From NCBI RefSeq assembly GCF_013201075.1, contig NZ_CP053711.1, positions 62,001 to 126,000 on the forward strand: DNA of 64,000 bases, given 5' to 3'. The translations under genes were made by a program, and so were the position numbers. This stretch comes from Lichenicola cladoniae (lineage in GTDB: Bacteria; Pseudomonadota; Alphaproteobacteria; Acetobacterales; Acetobacteraceae). The notes beneath the pieces are model-generated. The model was given only the letters and a program-made list of their open reading frames with translations. It was not told the origin of the DNA and ran no database searches. Below are positions 29,025-37,102 of the stretch, one piece after another; the first letter of the stretch is position 1, and every line of letters begins with the position of its first letter.

Positions 29025-29312
29025 ATGCCTGCTTACTTCATACTTGACATAAGCGTCGCCGATCCAGCCAAGCTAGAGCAATACGGAAGCGGCGTTTTGC
29101 GGCTTATACAGAAACACGGCGGAGAGTTCATCGTACAAAGTACGGATCATGAGGTCATCGAAGGAAACTGGCGGCCGCAAACGCTAGTCATCGTCCGCTA
29201 TCCGAACCGGCAGGCCATTCATAGTCTATACAATGATCCAGAATATGCTCCGCTGAAAAGACTGCGGCACGAAGGGGCATATACCAACTCGCTGGCTGTC
29301 GACGGTCTCTGA
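29025..29312 (+). CDS. DUF1330 family protein
   Basis: 95 residues, the family's usual length: MPAYFILDISVADPAKLEQY, GGEFIVQSTDHEVIEGNW, LVIVRYPNRQAIHSLYNDPE and the closing AYTNSLAVDGL. A small dimeric ferredoxin-like fold of unknown function, often beside oxidoreductases. It follows the SDR by 108 nt on the same strand and could be co-regulated. Confidence 0.85.
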   Translation: MPAYFILDISVADPAKLEQYGSGVLRLIQKHGGEFIVQSTDHEVIEGNWRPQTLVIVRYPNRQAIHSLYNDPEYAPLKRLRHEGAYTNSLAVDGL

Positions 29313-29784
29313 GAATGTTTCTTAACGTGCATCACGGCATTCCAGCAATGTGCTGCTTGGGCTAAAAGGAAATTGACAAAACCTTCAGCTAGAGCGGATT
29401 CGCTGAAGTACTCTGGTCATCGAGACCACAGAATGGATTGACCTTGCCTGCGAGGCGCACGAGGCATTTGATGCCAAGCTTCCAAACGTTTGATACACAG
29501 GGAGCCCGTGTTGGTTGAGCGGCAGGTCGCTGCCGAGGTCGGGGCTCTACTCGACATCTTCAATAGCAGGCCTTCTGTCCACAATCAAAAAGCTCAAACT
29601 TCATTCTTTGTTGCTTAAGTTCACTGCGCCGCTATCGATCATCGCTAATTAGTCATTGTTACGATCAAAATGACAGGTAAAGCATCGCTGGAGGCGCCGG
29701 CGCAGCATTAGTTAGAGGCGATGAGCAAGCGGCAAGAGACCATCGCCACAGTCCCCATGCAAAACCCAGATGCTCCTATATCGG
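29313..29784. other. Intergenic stretch upstream of IS110-B right end
   Basis: About 470 bases, locally AT-rich. No convincing coding frame. I looked here for the missing C-terminal part of the IS3 OrfB cut at 31060 and did not find it. Confidence 0.4.
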
Positions 29785-30858
29785 TCAAGAGCCAGACAGC
29801 GTTGATTGAGTTGGCCCGGGTGAACGGCAGAGATAGCCGAAGATTTCACGGGCCACGAAGCGCTTCAGGCAGCGGATAATCTCGGGCTTGCTCTTTCCCT
29901 CGGCAGTGCGTCGCTTGACGTAATTGAGGGTAGGCTGGTGAGCGCGCATGCGCACGATGACCACACGGTACAGGGCGGCATTAGCCTGTCGGTTGCCGCC
30001 GCGGTTGAGGCGGTGGCGATTCGTCTTGCCGCTGGAGGCCGGGATCGGGCAGGCGCCGCATAGCTTGGCCATAGCCGCCTCGGAGCGGATGCGCTCGGGG
30101 TTGTCGCCAACGAGGATGAGCATTTCGGCGGCGGTGCCTGCGCCCATCCCGTGCGCCTTGACCAGCTCAGGGGCGAGTTGGCTTGTCAGCTGCTCGAGAT
30201 GAGCGTCATGGGTTTTGATCTCCTCGTTGAGGGTCAGCCAGCGCCGGGCGATGGCCCGCAAGCTGGTCTTGGCCGAGGCTGTCGTCGAGGTGAGTGGGCC
30301 TGGGCGCAGAGCGGCGAGGTGTCGGACCAGCGTCATCTTGCCCGCCAAGCGGTCGAGTTGCTCGCGCAGGGCCGAGGGTGCACTGACGATGATCGCTTTC
30401 AGCGTCTGCATAGCCTGGCTCCGGCCTTTGACCGCAGTGTCGCGGGCCACCTTAAGGTGGTGGATCATCTCGACCCTGTTCGTGCCGGACTTCGGTAATG
30501 CCATGGCCTGACCGGCAAGAACACTTCGGGCGGCGCTTTCGGCGTCGAGGGCATCGTCCTTACCCTTTTGGTGCCGCAGCTGACGATTGGGGCGGTTGAC
30601 CTCGAACACGGGGTAGCCGTGCTCGCACAGGAAGCGGGAGAGGCCGGCACCGTAGGACCCGGTGCCTTCGATGCCAAAAGCGCGGATTGATCCCAAGGAT
30701 TGCGCCCAGGCCTGCAGAGCCTGATAGCCACTGCAATTGGCTGGAATGGTTGTGGTTCCGAGGCGGGCTCCGAGTGCGCTGATCGCCACGGCGGCATGGG
30801 TGAGCTTGTGGGTGTCGACACCGATAATGATGTCGGTGCTGGTTGAGATTTCGTTCAT
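29785..30858 (-). CDS. IS110-family transposase (RuvC-like DEDD plus Ser domain)
   Basis: 357 residues from ATG 30858 (MNEISTSTDIIIGVDTHK). Acidic tetrad residues are visible in IGVDTHK, GIEGTGSYG and DALDAESAAR. The C-terminal transposase_20 domain contains AHGMGAGTAAEMLILVGDN and CPIPASSGKTNRHRLNRGGN, with the Ser proposed as nucleophile. Full length and undamaged, unlike the other two IS110 copies in the window. Confidence 0.92.
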   Translation of the reverse strand: MNEISTSTDIIIGVDTHKLTHAAVAISALGARLGTTTIPANCSGYQALQAWAQSLGSIRAFGIEGTGSYGAGLSRFLCEHGYPVFEVNRPNRQLRHQKGKDDALDAESAARSVLAGQAMALPKSGTNRVEMIHHLKVARDTAVKGRSQAMQTLKAIIVSAPSALREQLDRLAGKMTLVRHLAALRPGPLTSTTASAKTSLRAIARRWLTLNEEIKTHDAHLEQLTSQLAPELVKAHGMGAGTAAEMLILVGDNPERIRSEAAMAKLCGACPIPASSGKTNRHRLNRGGNRQANAALYRVVIVRMRAHQPTLNYVKRRTAEGKSKPEIIRCLKRFVAREIFGYLCRSPGPTQSTLSGS

Positions 30859-31060
30859 AACGTGAGGCTCCAGGCCGGTGCAAGGGCCTGACGATCGAGC
30901 GGGCGGACAGGACTGTGATGGGAGGGCGGCCCTCAAGCTCCTATGAAGTCACAAACCATTCGACCGGCAGGTGCAGCCTGGAAGGCCGACACGTCAACGC
31001 AATGACACGAGGTCAATCCCAGACAAGGGTCAGGCCTTCCAGGCCGCAACCGTATACTCA
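29785..31060 (-). mobile_element. IS110-family element B (right boundary approximate)
   Basis: One intact transposase (29785-30858) preceded by ~200 bp of non-coding sequence (30859-31060) that ends inside an IS3 OrfB gene. IS110 elements lack true inverted repeats, so the ends were set by the gene limit and the IS3 break. The upstream non-coding end is where IS110-group elements encode their guide RNA. Confidence 0.65.
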
Positions 31061-31731
31061 CAATCCCAGCAGTTTCCTTTGCTCATGGAGCAGAGCATGC
31101 CGGTGTCGGCGAGCAACTGGCGATAGGCATGAGACGCATATTGGGATCCACGATCGGAATGATGCAGCAGGCCCGGTGCTGGACGCCGGTTGGTGATCGC
31201 CATCTGCAAGGCGGCGATGGTCAGTTCCTGCGGCATCGTGTCGCTCATCGACCAGCCGACCACGCGTCGCGAGAACAGGTCGAGCACGACGGCCAGGTAG
31301 AGCCATCCTTCGGACGTCGCAATGTAGGTGATATCGGCCAGCCACGTCCGGTTTGGAGCAGATACCTCAAACTGTCTATCGAGCAGGTTTGGGGCTAGCG
31401 GCAGGGCGTGCTGGCTGTCGGTCGTGCGCGGTCCCCGCCGCTTATACCGGCCCTGGATACCGTGATGGCGCATCAAGCGGGCGACCCGGTTCACGCTGAC
31501 CTGGTGTCCTTGAGCACAAAGTGCTGCGTGCACCCGCGGACTGCCATAGATAGCGCGGTTGTCGGCATGGACGTGGCGGATTTGCCCGGTCAGGTCGCGG
31601 TCGGCAATAACACGTGCACTTTCTGGTCGTCCGCGCCACGCATAGTAGCCGCTGGCACTGACCTCAAGCACCGCACACATGAGCCGGACCGGGTAGACCC
31701 GCCGGTTGTCATCGATGAAGCAGAACCTCAT
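31060..31731 (-). pseudogene. IS3-family OrfB truncated before the catalytic Glu
   Basis: Starts MRFCFIDDNRRVYPVRLMC at 31731, overlapping orfA by ATGA. HTH_21 (IYGSPRVHAALCAQGHQVSV), first Asp in TWLADITYIA, second Asp in [13 protein letters not shown]. The sequence stops at SMSKGNCWD (about 31068), where foreign codons from the IS110-B end follow. The Glu and the C-terminal ~60 residues are lost. Confidence 0.88.
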
Positions 31732-32042
31732 CTCGCTGGGCCCGAGAAGATGCCGATGGCTTTTTTTAAAACGTCGCGTTCCATCTGCGCATGCTCGAGC
31801 TCGCGGCGAAGGCGACGGATCTCCAGCTGATCGGCAGACGGCACTATCTTCGAAACTGGCAGAGCAGATCCAGTCGATGGCCTTGCCACATCGTCCGCCG
31901 GACCCCGCCAACTCCGCAGCATCGATGGCTGGATGCCCAATCCGGCCGCGACCTGGATCAGCGGCCGCCCACTCGACGCCAGCAACGACACCGCCTCCCG
32001 TTTGAAGTCGTCCGTGAACGATCGGCGCGTCTTGTTTGTCAT
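31728..32042 (-). CDS. IS3-family OrfA
   Basis: 104 residues from ATG 32042 (MTNKTRRSFTDDFKREAVSL). HTH (LIQVAAGLGIQPSMLRSW) followed by a coiled coil (EIRRLRRELEHAQMERDVLK). Near its 3' end the run TTTTAAAAAAAGCC contains a frame-correct A AAA AAA slip site (about 31757-31763). A -1 shift there enters the OrfB frame (KKSHRHLLGPSEMRFC). Intact, but its OrfB partner is truncated. Confidence 0.85.
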   Translation of the reverse strand: MTNKTRRSFTDDFKREAVSLLASSGRPLIQVAAGLGIQPSMLRSWRGPADDVARPSTGSALPVSKIVPSADQLEIRRLRRELEHAQMERDVLKKAIGIFSGPAR

Positions 32043-32105
32043 TATCACACCTCGCCCCCTCAGGAGCTTATACGAGGTGTCCACCAAATCAGGAGAGGGT
32101 CAGTC

Positions 32106-32984
32106 CTTGGCGACCTAGTCGTCTTGTGATTCAAGCTTTGGATGTGGACCCGAGTGAGCCGTGGCCGGATGGCCAAGATTGCGAAGAAGACGAAGCGCTA
32201 CCCGAGTGACCTGACGGACGCAGAGTGGCTGTTGATCCAGCCACTTCTACCGCCTGTTGCGAAACGGGGCCGCAAACCGACGGCAGACATGCGCGAGATG
32301 CTGAACGCCGTCCGCTACATGGCACGCAGCGGCGGCGGATGGCGCATGCTGCCGACGAACTTCGGACCGTGGCAGACGGTCTACTGGTGGTTCAGACGGT
32401 TTGTCCGGCGGCTGCTGTTCCGCACGATCCACGACGTGGCGTTGATGCTCGACCGGGAGCGCGCCGGACGTGAAGCCAGCCCAACAGGCGGCGTGCTGGA
32501 CAGCCAAACGGTGAAAGCGCCATCAGCGGAACTGCGAGGCTATGACGCCAACAAGAAGATCGTCGGCCGCAACAGGCATATTGCCGTAAATACCGATGGA
32601 CGCCTGCTGATGGTCAATCTGACAACTGCCGACATCTCGGACAGCGCGGGCGCGCAACTCATTTTGGACGGTATTCGCAAGCGTTGGCCATGGCTCAAGC
32701 ACCTGTTCGCCGACAGCGCCTATGACAGGACGAAGCTGATGGACAAGGCGGCCCTGCGGGACCTTGTTCTGGAAATCATCCGACGCACGGACAAGCAGCT
32801 CGGCTTCAAGGTGTTGCCGCGTCGGTGGGTGGTGGAGCGGACGTTTGGCTGGATGATGCGTTGGCGTCGCCTGGCGCGCGACTACGAGAAGCGTCTCGAT
32901 GTTTCCGGCGCCATGATCGAGGTCGCTATGGGGAGCCTGCTTCTGCCCCGGATCGGCCACCCATAAACATTCTCAAACGGTCTC
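32106..32984 (+). mobile_element. IS5-family (IS427-like) element, left end degraded
   Basis: The right terminal repeat is clear on the complement (GAGACCGTTTGAGAATG from 32984). It matches the ends of the related element at 60401-61283 (GAACCCGTTTGG, GAGCCTGTTTGAT). The left end keeps only GTGATTCAAGCTTTGGATGT, shared with the other copy. The outermost ~20 bp appear lost next to the IS3 terminus. Confidence 0.7.
32169..32966 (+). CDS. IS5-family transposase (DDE)
   Basis: 265 residues from ATG 32169, set by alignment with the copy at 61214. DUF4096-like N-terminus (YPSDLTDAEWLLIQPLLPP, then NAVRYMARSGGGWRMLP). DDE core: Asp in GVLDSQTVKAPS, Asp in LFADSAYDRTKL, Glu in WVVERTFGWMMRWRRL. Undamaged frame. 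About 70% similar by eye to the IS5 transposase at 60417, which carries a nonsense codon. Confidence 0.92.
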   Translation: MAKIAKKTKRYPSDLTDAEWLLIQPLLPPVAKRGRKPTADMREMLNAVRYMARSGGGWRMLPTNFGPWQTVYWWFRRFVRRLLFRTIHDVALMLDRERAGREASPTGGVLDSQTVKAPSAELRGYDANKKIVGRNRHIAVNTDGRLLMVNLTTADISDSAGAQLILDGIRKRWPWLKHLFADSAYDRTKLMDKAALRDLVLEIIRRTDKQLGFKVLPRRWVVERTFGWMMRWRRLARDYEKRLDVSGAMIEVAMGSLLLPRIGHP

Positions 32985-33106
32985 TAAGCACGGCTGGCCC
33001 CAGCATAAAACTTATAGCGCCTGCCAGCGTTTCAATACAAACCGGATTATGTCCATCCAGGAATGCATTAATTGCGAGCAAACTCAGGGCCAAAAGGAAG
33101 AACACC

Positions 33107-33485
33107 ATGGCTAGCGTAGACAATCCAAGCGAGACCGGTGGCCGTGTCATCGCTGCCAGCAAAGTAAGCGGGTACAAGCGTCTACAGCGAGGCCGGCGAG
33201 AAGCTAGGCAACGTGTACGATGTCATGCTAAACAAGGTGTCTGGAAAAGCAGAGTATGCCATCCTGAGCTTTGGCGGCTTTCTCGGAATCGGTGATAAAT
33301 ATCATCCGCTGCCTTGGAATCAGCTGAAATACGACCCTCGCCAAGGCGGCTATGTGATCAACCTCAGCCGGGACCGACTTGAAGGCGCACCAGCTTACGC
33401 AGCCGGTGAGATGAGTGTGTGGGATGATCTCCGCGGCCATGACATCGATGATTATTATGGGCATGGAACCGGTCTCGCTTCCTAA
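33107..33485 (+). pseudogene. PRC-barrel domain protein with a 1-nt frameshift
   Basis: Starts MASVDNPSETGGRVIAASKV with a good ribosome site (AAAGGAAG). One extra G near 33171 (AGCGGGTACAAGC) breaks the frame. The next frame continues TSVYSEAGEKLGNVYDVMLN, KVSGKAEYAILSFGGFLGIG and YHPLPWNQLKYD to 33485. PRC-barrel proteins occur in photosynthetic reaction-centre H subunits, RimM and many small stress proteins; this free-standing type is the latter. Only one base separates it from a normal gene, so a sequencing error is possible. Confidence 0.85.
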
Positions 33486-33486
33486 C

Positions 33487-34789
33487 AGGCTGCGGAAATT
33501 TTACGGCTGCGTTGCCTGGAACCTCTGATTTCAGGATGTGTGGAAGTTGTTATCGAACAGGCTGGCTGCGGGGCGGTTGGTAGCAACCGTGTTTTGCAGA
33601 CCGATCGTGCGTGGGTTGGTTTCGGATGCTTTTCATATTGAAGCTCTCAGCAGCTTTGGTAGTCGAATGAGATTGGCGGCGGTCGCGGTTAGGGTGACGA
33701 TCCAACCGACGCGGCCGAGGCAGCGGTGCCGGGTCTTTCGCAGCCCGGCCGTGGCCTTGATCCAGCCAAATGGCTCCTCGATCCGCTTTCGAATGCGCTG
33801 GCTGATCGCATAGCCGGGGTGACGGGTGGTGCGGCCGTCGATGGCAGAGCGTCTACCGGACAGGTTCTGCGCCACGTGCGGCGTGACGCCCATCGCGCGC
33901 AGGTTCGCGACGTGCTCTCTGGTGTCATAAGCCTTGTCCGATCCGACGGTGATCCGGCGCCCCCGCGCCGGCCCTGCAAGCATGGTCTCGGCCGTCTCAC
34001 GTTCTGCCCGGCCCGTCCCATGCGTAGTGCGGACGTCGACAATCAGGCCGTGCCGGTTCTCGATCAGTAGGTGCCCCATGTAGCAGAGCCGAGACGGTTG
34101 ACCATCGGACTTGCGGTAGAGCCTGGCATCGGGATCTGTAACTGATGCATGCGTCTCGTTGCTGCGCTTGTCGCCCCGGAAGTCGCGCTCGGCATTGCGG
34201 CCTGAGCCGGGCGGATCATCGTCGCTGCCATCCTTGCGCCGGAAGCTCTTCATCGAGGCCCACGCGTCGATCAGCGTGCCGTCGACAGAGAAATGCTCGC
34301 TGGACAGCAGCTGCTTGACTGCCGGATCGTTCATCACCGACAGCAGGAACGCGACTGCGATATCGCCTGCCAGCAGCCGAACCCGGTTCTTGGTGAACAC
34401 TGTCACATCCCAAATCGGCGCGTCCATCGAAAGCCCGATGAACCAGCGAAACAGCATGTTGTAGGTGACCTGCTCCATCAGCTGGCGTTCTGAGCGGACC
34501 CCGTAGAACGCCTGCAGCAGTAAGGCTCGAAGTAGCTTCTCCGGCGCAATCGAGGCACGACCACGAAGCGAGTAGAGCTGCGAAAACCGCGGCGACAAGC
34601 GTTCCAGAGCCGCGTTCACCAGCGGCTGGATCGCCCGCAGGGGATGGTCCGACGGGACCAGCGCGTCCGGGCTCAAATAGCTGAACAGTGATCCAGTCTG
34701 ATCGTCCGTCCCGCGCATCCCAGCCTCCAATCCCGCAGGATTAGAGAATCAGATCAGCGCAATCTTTGCACCTGAATTTCCGCAGCCTG
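33487..34789 (-). mobile_element. IS5-type element B
   Basis: Inverted ends CAGGCTGCGGAAATT at 33487 and, on the complement, from 34789. Flanks are CTAA at the left and CTAG at the right, near-matches to the YTAR target duplication of IS5 elements. It sits directly after the stop of the PRC-barrel gene and directly abuts the next IS5-type element at 34791. Confidence 0.85.
33633..34730 (-). CDS. IS5-family transposase
   Basis: 365 residues. DUF772 N-terminus (GRASIAPEKLLRALLLQAFY, then SERQLMEQVTYNMLFRWFIG), DDE core with Asp in FSVDGTLIDAW, Asp in GSDKAYDTREHV and Glu in RIEEPFGWIKATAG. Full length. ATG 34718 (MRGTDDQTGS) is an equally good start. Intact ends and gene suggest a recent insertion. 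Confidence 0.9.
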   Translation of the reverse strand: MEAGMRGTDDQTGSLFSYLSPDALVPSDHPLRAIQPLVNAALERLSPRFSQLYSLRGRASIAPEKLLRALLLQAFYGVRSERQLMEQVTYNMLFRWFIGLSMDAPIWDVTVFTKNRVRLLAGDIAVAFLLSVMNDPAVKQLLSSEHFSVDGTLIDAWASMKSFRRKDGSDDDPPGSGRNAERDFRGDKRSNETHASVTDPDARLYRKSDGQPSRLCYMGHLLIENRHGLIVDVRTTHGTGRAERETAETMLAGPARGRRITVGSDKAYDTREHVANLRAMGVTPHVAQNLSGRRSAIDGRTTRHPGYAISQRIRKRIEEPFGWIKATAGLRKTRHRCLGRVGWIVTLTATAANLIRLPKLLRASI

Positions 34790-34790
34790 C

Positions 34791-35662
34791 TAGAGGGTGT
34801 TATGAACTTTCATAAGGTCTGCGGCCTCGCTTGAGCATGTATCCGACGAAAGCGATCACGTGGAAGCCGGCGAGGGTTGTGGCATAGCGTTCGTAATCCT
34901 TGACCAGCCGACGGCAGCGTGTGGCCCAGGCGAAGGATCTTTCGACGACCCAGCGTCGGGGCAGCAAGACGAAACCACGCTTTGCCTCTGGCAGTTTGAC
35001 GACATGCAACTGGATGCCTTCGGCGGCCGCCGCCTTCGCCGCGACCTTGCCAGTATAACCCTGGTCGACATAGGCAAGACTGACGCTGTCGCCAGTCGCG
35101 TCCTGGATCTCGGCGGCAAGACGCGTGATCGCAGCCCGGTCACCGACATCGGCCGGTGTGACGTGCAACGCGAGCAGGTGGCCGAGCGTGTCCACCGCCA
35201 GATGCACCTTCGACCCGCGTTTGCGCTTGGCCCCATCGTAGCCAGCGCGGGTGCCGCTTTCCGGTGTCGAACGCAGGGTACGGCTGTCGATGATCGCAGC
35301 ACTCGGCTCTTCCCGCCGGCCGCAAGCCAGCCGCAGCAGTGCCCGCAAGTCCTGCGCCAGCATCTCGAAACATCCCGCCGCCAGCCAACGCTGGGACTGC
35401 TGATACACCGCCGCCCACGGTGGGAAATCATTCGGCATGGCGCGCCAGGCGATGCCCTAGCGAATCACGTAGCGCAGGGCGTTGAACAGTTCCTGCAGGG
35501 AGTGCTCACGCTGCGGGGCCGCCTCCGTCATCAGCGTCAGATACGGGACAACCAGTGACCATTCCTCGTCGCTGACGTCAGATGGGTAGGGCTTGCGAGG
35601 CAGCACGGGAGACATCCATCTCCATTAGACCGCAGCCTCGCCGAAGTACATAACACCCTCTA
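34791..35662 (-). mobile_element. IS5-type element C
   Basis: Perfect 14-bp inverted ends TAGAGGGTGTTATG at 34791-34804 and 35649-35662, with CTAG-type flanks. 872 bp. It is inserted in the 3' end of the small gene at 35625-35816 and lies back to back with element B. The transposase has one nonsense codon. Confidence 0.88.
34800..35615 (-). pseudogene. IS5-family transposase with TAG for a conserved Tyr
   Basis: Start MSPVLPRKPYPSDVSDEEWS at 35615 (or 35619). NALRYVIR is followed by TAG at 35457-35459, then GIAWRAMPNDFPPW in the same frame, where the family reads Tyr. The rest is intact: Asp in AIIDSRTLRSTPES, Asp in AYVDQGYTGK, Glu in WVVERSFAWATRCRRL. A single base change (TAT/TAC to TAG) inactivates it. 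Confidence 0.88.
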
Positions 35663-35816
35663 GCCGTTTAGCCTGCTTCTCCGTCAGATTGAGGCAGTTC
35701 TTCACTGCTGCCCAACGTGGCTCCCTAGTGCCTTTCCGGATGTAGACAGAGCGCGCCGATCCAACAGTGCGTTTGAGAAGTTCGTCCATTGGATAGCCGA
35801 TTAGGGGGTCAGCCAT
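35625..35816 (-). CDS. Small hypothetical protein with IS-altered C-terminus
   Basis: 63 codons: MADPLIGYPMDELLKRTVGS, then SVYIRKGTREPRWAAVKNCL, then KQAKRL. The last ~11 codons come from IS5-C (its end is at 35662), so the native C-terminus is lost. Its ATG overlaps the stop of the upstream gene as TGATG, indicating translational coupling. Not recognised. Confidence 0.5.
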   Translation of the reverse strand: MADPLIGYPMDELLKRTVGSARSVYIRKGTREPRWAAVKNCLNLTEKQAKRLEGVMYFGEAAV

Positions 35817-36088
35817 CAGTAGCTCCCTGGCCCGGCGATCGCGCCAACGCGGCCGTTACGCTCGAGCCGAACGGCGCCAGGTGATTTCAGACAGATCACG
35901 CATCGCAAGCGGGCCAGGGCTCTCGACACTGTAATATCCGGCCGGCACTTCACCAGCACCGCTACCAGAACGACGCCCTGTCGGGAGCATCGATCGCGAT
36001 CAGCGATCGGGTGCCAATCAGAATACTCGGCAAGAAGCTGCTCGCGTACGTAGGCTGCTGCCTTCTGGCGTGACGTGTTGTGACCCAT
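35816..36088 (-). CDS. Small hypothetical protein with a CxxC motif
   Basis: 90 residues from ATG 36088 (MGHNTSRQKAAAYVREQLLA). The middle, VKCRPDITVSRALARLRCVI followed by CLKSPGAVRLERN, looks like a half zinc ribbon: one CxxC remains where related small proteins may have two. The C-terminal GAVRL/RAVLIE pattern recurs at 59983-60204. Coupled to the gene at 35625. Function unknown. Confidence 0.5.
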   Translation of the reverse strand: MGHNTSRQKAAAYVREQLLAEYSDWHPIADRDRCSRQGVVLVAVLVKCRPDITVSRALARLRCVICLKSPGAVRLERNGRVGAIAGPGSY

Positions 36089-36144
36089 GGCAGTGTATCT
36101 TGTCGGGTACGAACGAAACAAGAACAAGAGGGCTGTGGCGATCG

Positions 36145-36807
36145 TCAGCTAGCTTGATCGCGATCCTGTTTGGATCCCCGCGCCACAACCTTGAGCCAGT
36201 CGTCAGGCAGCGGTCGCTGGAGCGCCAGGGCGTCCTTGGTCGGTGCGGAGAGGCATAGACTGACCTCCTTAGCCGTCGTCGAATCACCGGCATGGCCTTC
36301 GGATGGTAGTGGCTGACAACGGCGTTCGGCTCGGTGGTCAGGAAACCATACAGGTCGTTGGTGGTCTCGCCTTCCTTCACCTTCCGGGTGGAGGTCCATC
36401 ACGTCCAGACGCCGGCAAAGCAGGCCAGGGAGCGACTGTCATCGAGGGCAAACCAGATTGGCGGCTTGGTGCCGTCCGGCAGATGTTCGTGCTCCGAGAA
36501 GCTGTTGAAGGGCACGATGCAGCGGTGCCCTGGCCCCAGCCAGCGCCGCCAGTGCGGGGAGGCTACGTTGCGGATGTTGGTCACGCCGCTGTCGGCGTTA
36601 CGGCCCTTGATGGCGAAGGCCGGAGACGGCATCCCCCCACCTGGCCATGGTCAGTTCGCGCCCACCCGGGCTATTGCGAACGATCAGCGTCGAGTAGTCC
36701 GGGAAGATCCCCGACAAGGGCGGCAGGTTGCCAGTGCTGTCGAAGATCGCCTTAAAGGCGGCGCTCGGGGCCGTTTGGCCCGCCATACTGCTGTAGAGAT
36801 TGCAGAT
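36145..36807 (-). pseudogene. SRAP (YedK/HMCES-like) gene with lost start and several lesions
   Basis: SRAP proteins cross-link their Cys2 to abasic sites in single-stranded DNA. The expected start is ATC (36805-36807) followed by Cys-Asn-Leu-Tyr, so the ATG before the catalytic Cys is lost. A sixth G in a homopolymer near 36634 shifts the frame (WGDAVS against WGMPSPAFAIKG). A TGA follows VWT near 36397, and an indel near 36288 shifts again before TTAKEVSLCLSAPTKDALAL. Recognisable parts include HRCIVPFNSFSEH and VVSHYHPKAMPV. Confidence 0.82.
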
Positions 36808-36890
36808 GTGCCTGCTTCCTTAATTAGAGTTTCATACGACATCAAGACATGCGATCTGTTTTGGGACGGCGTCGCAAGTTTGGGATGAGT

Positions 36891-37070
36891 ATGGCTAGAT
36901 TTTCAATTGGACAAGTCGTTCGCTGCAAATCCGGCAGCCGGCCGATGATTTTCGGAGGAACGTTGGGGGACACGGATACTGCATATCTCACCTGGACCGA
37001 TGGAACGGATGCTTATGCCACGGTGATAGATAAAGACGAGCTAGAGGGGTTGCCTAAAGGCTCGTCGTAG
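36891..37070 (+). CDS. DUF2158/YodC-family small protein
   Basis: 59 residues: MARFSIGQVVRCKSGSRPMI, then TDTAYLTWTDGTDA and DELEGLP. ATG 36891 has a GGGATGAG ribosome site just upstream; the longer frame start lacks one. Members bind no known ligand. The stop codon TAG lies within the 8-bp target duplication (37064-37071) of IS66-A, so the insertion left the protein intact. Confidence 0.8.
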   Translation: MARFSIGQVVRCKSGSRPMIFGGTLGDTDTAYLTWTDGTDAYATVIDKDELEGLPKGSS

Positions 37071-37102
37071 CGTATCTATCCGCTAAGCACCACGGATGCG
37101 CT

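Noticed and set aside
32926-33177. Minus-strand hydrophobic frame (TLAMVFFLLALSLLAINAF) cut by the IS5 right end
   Set aside because: It runs antisense across the start of the PRC-barrel gene and its most plausible ATG overlaps that gene's ATG; it may be real but I cannot support it over the clearer plus-strand gene.
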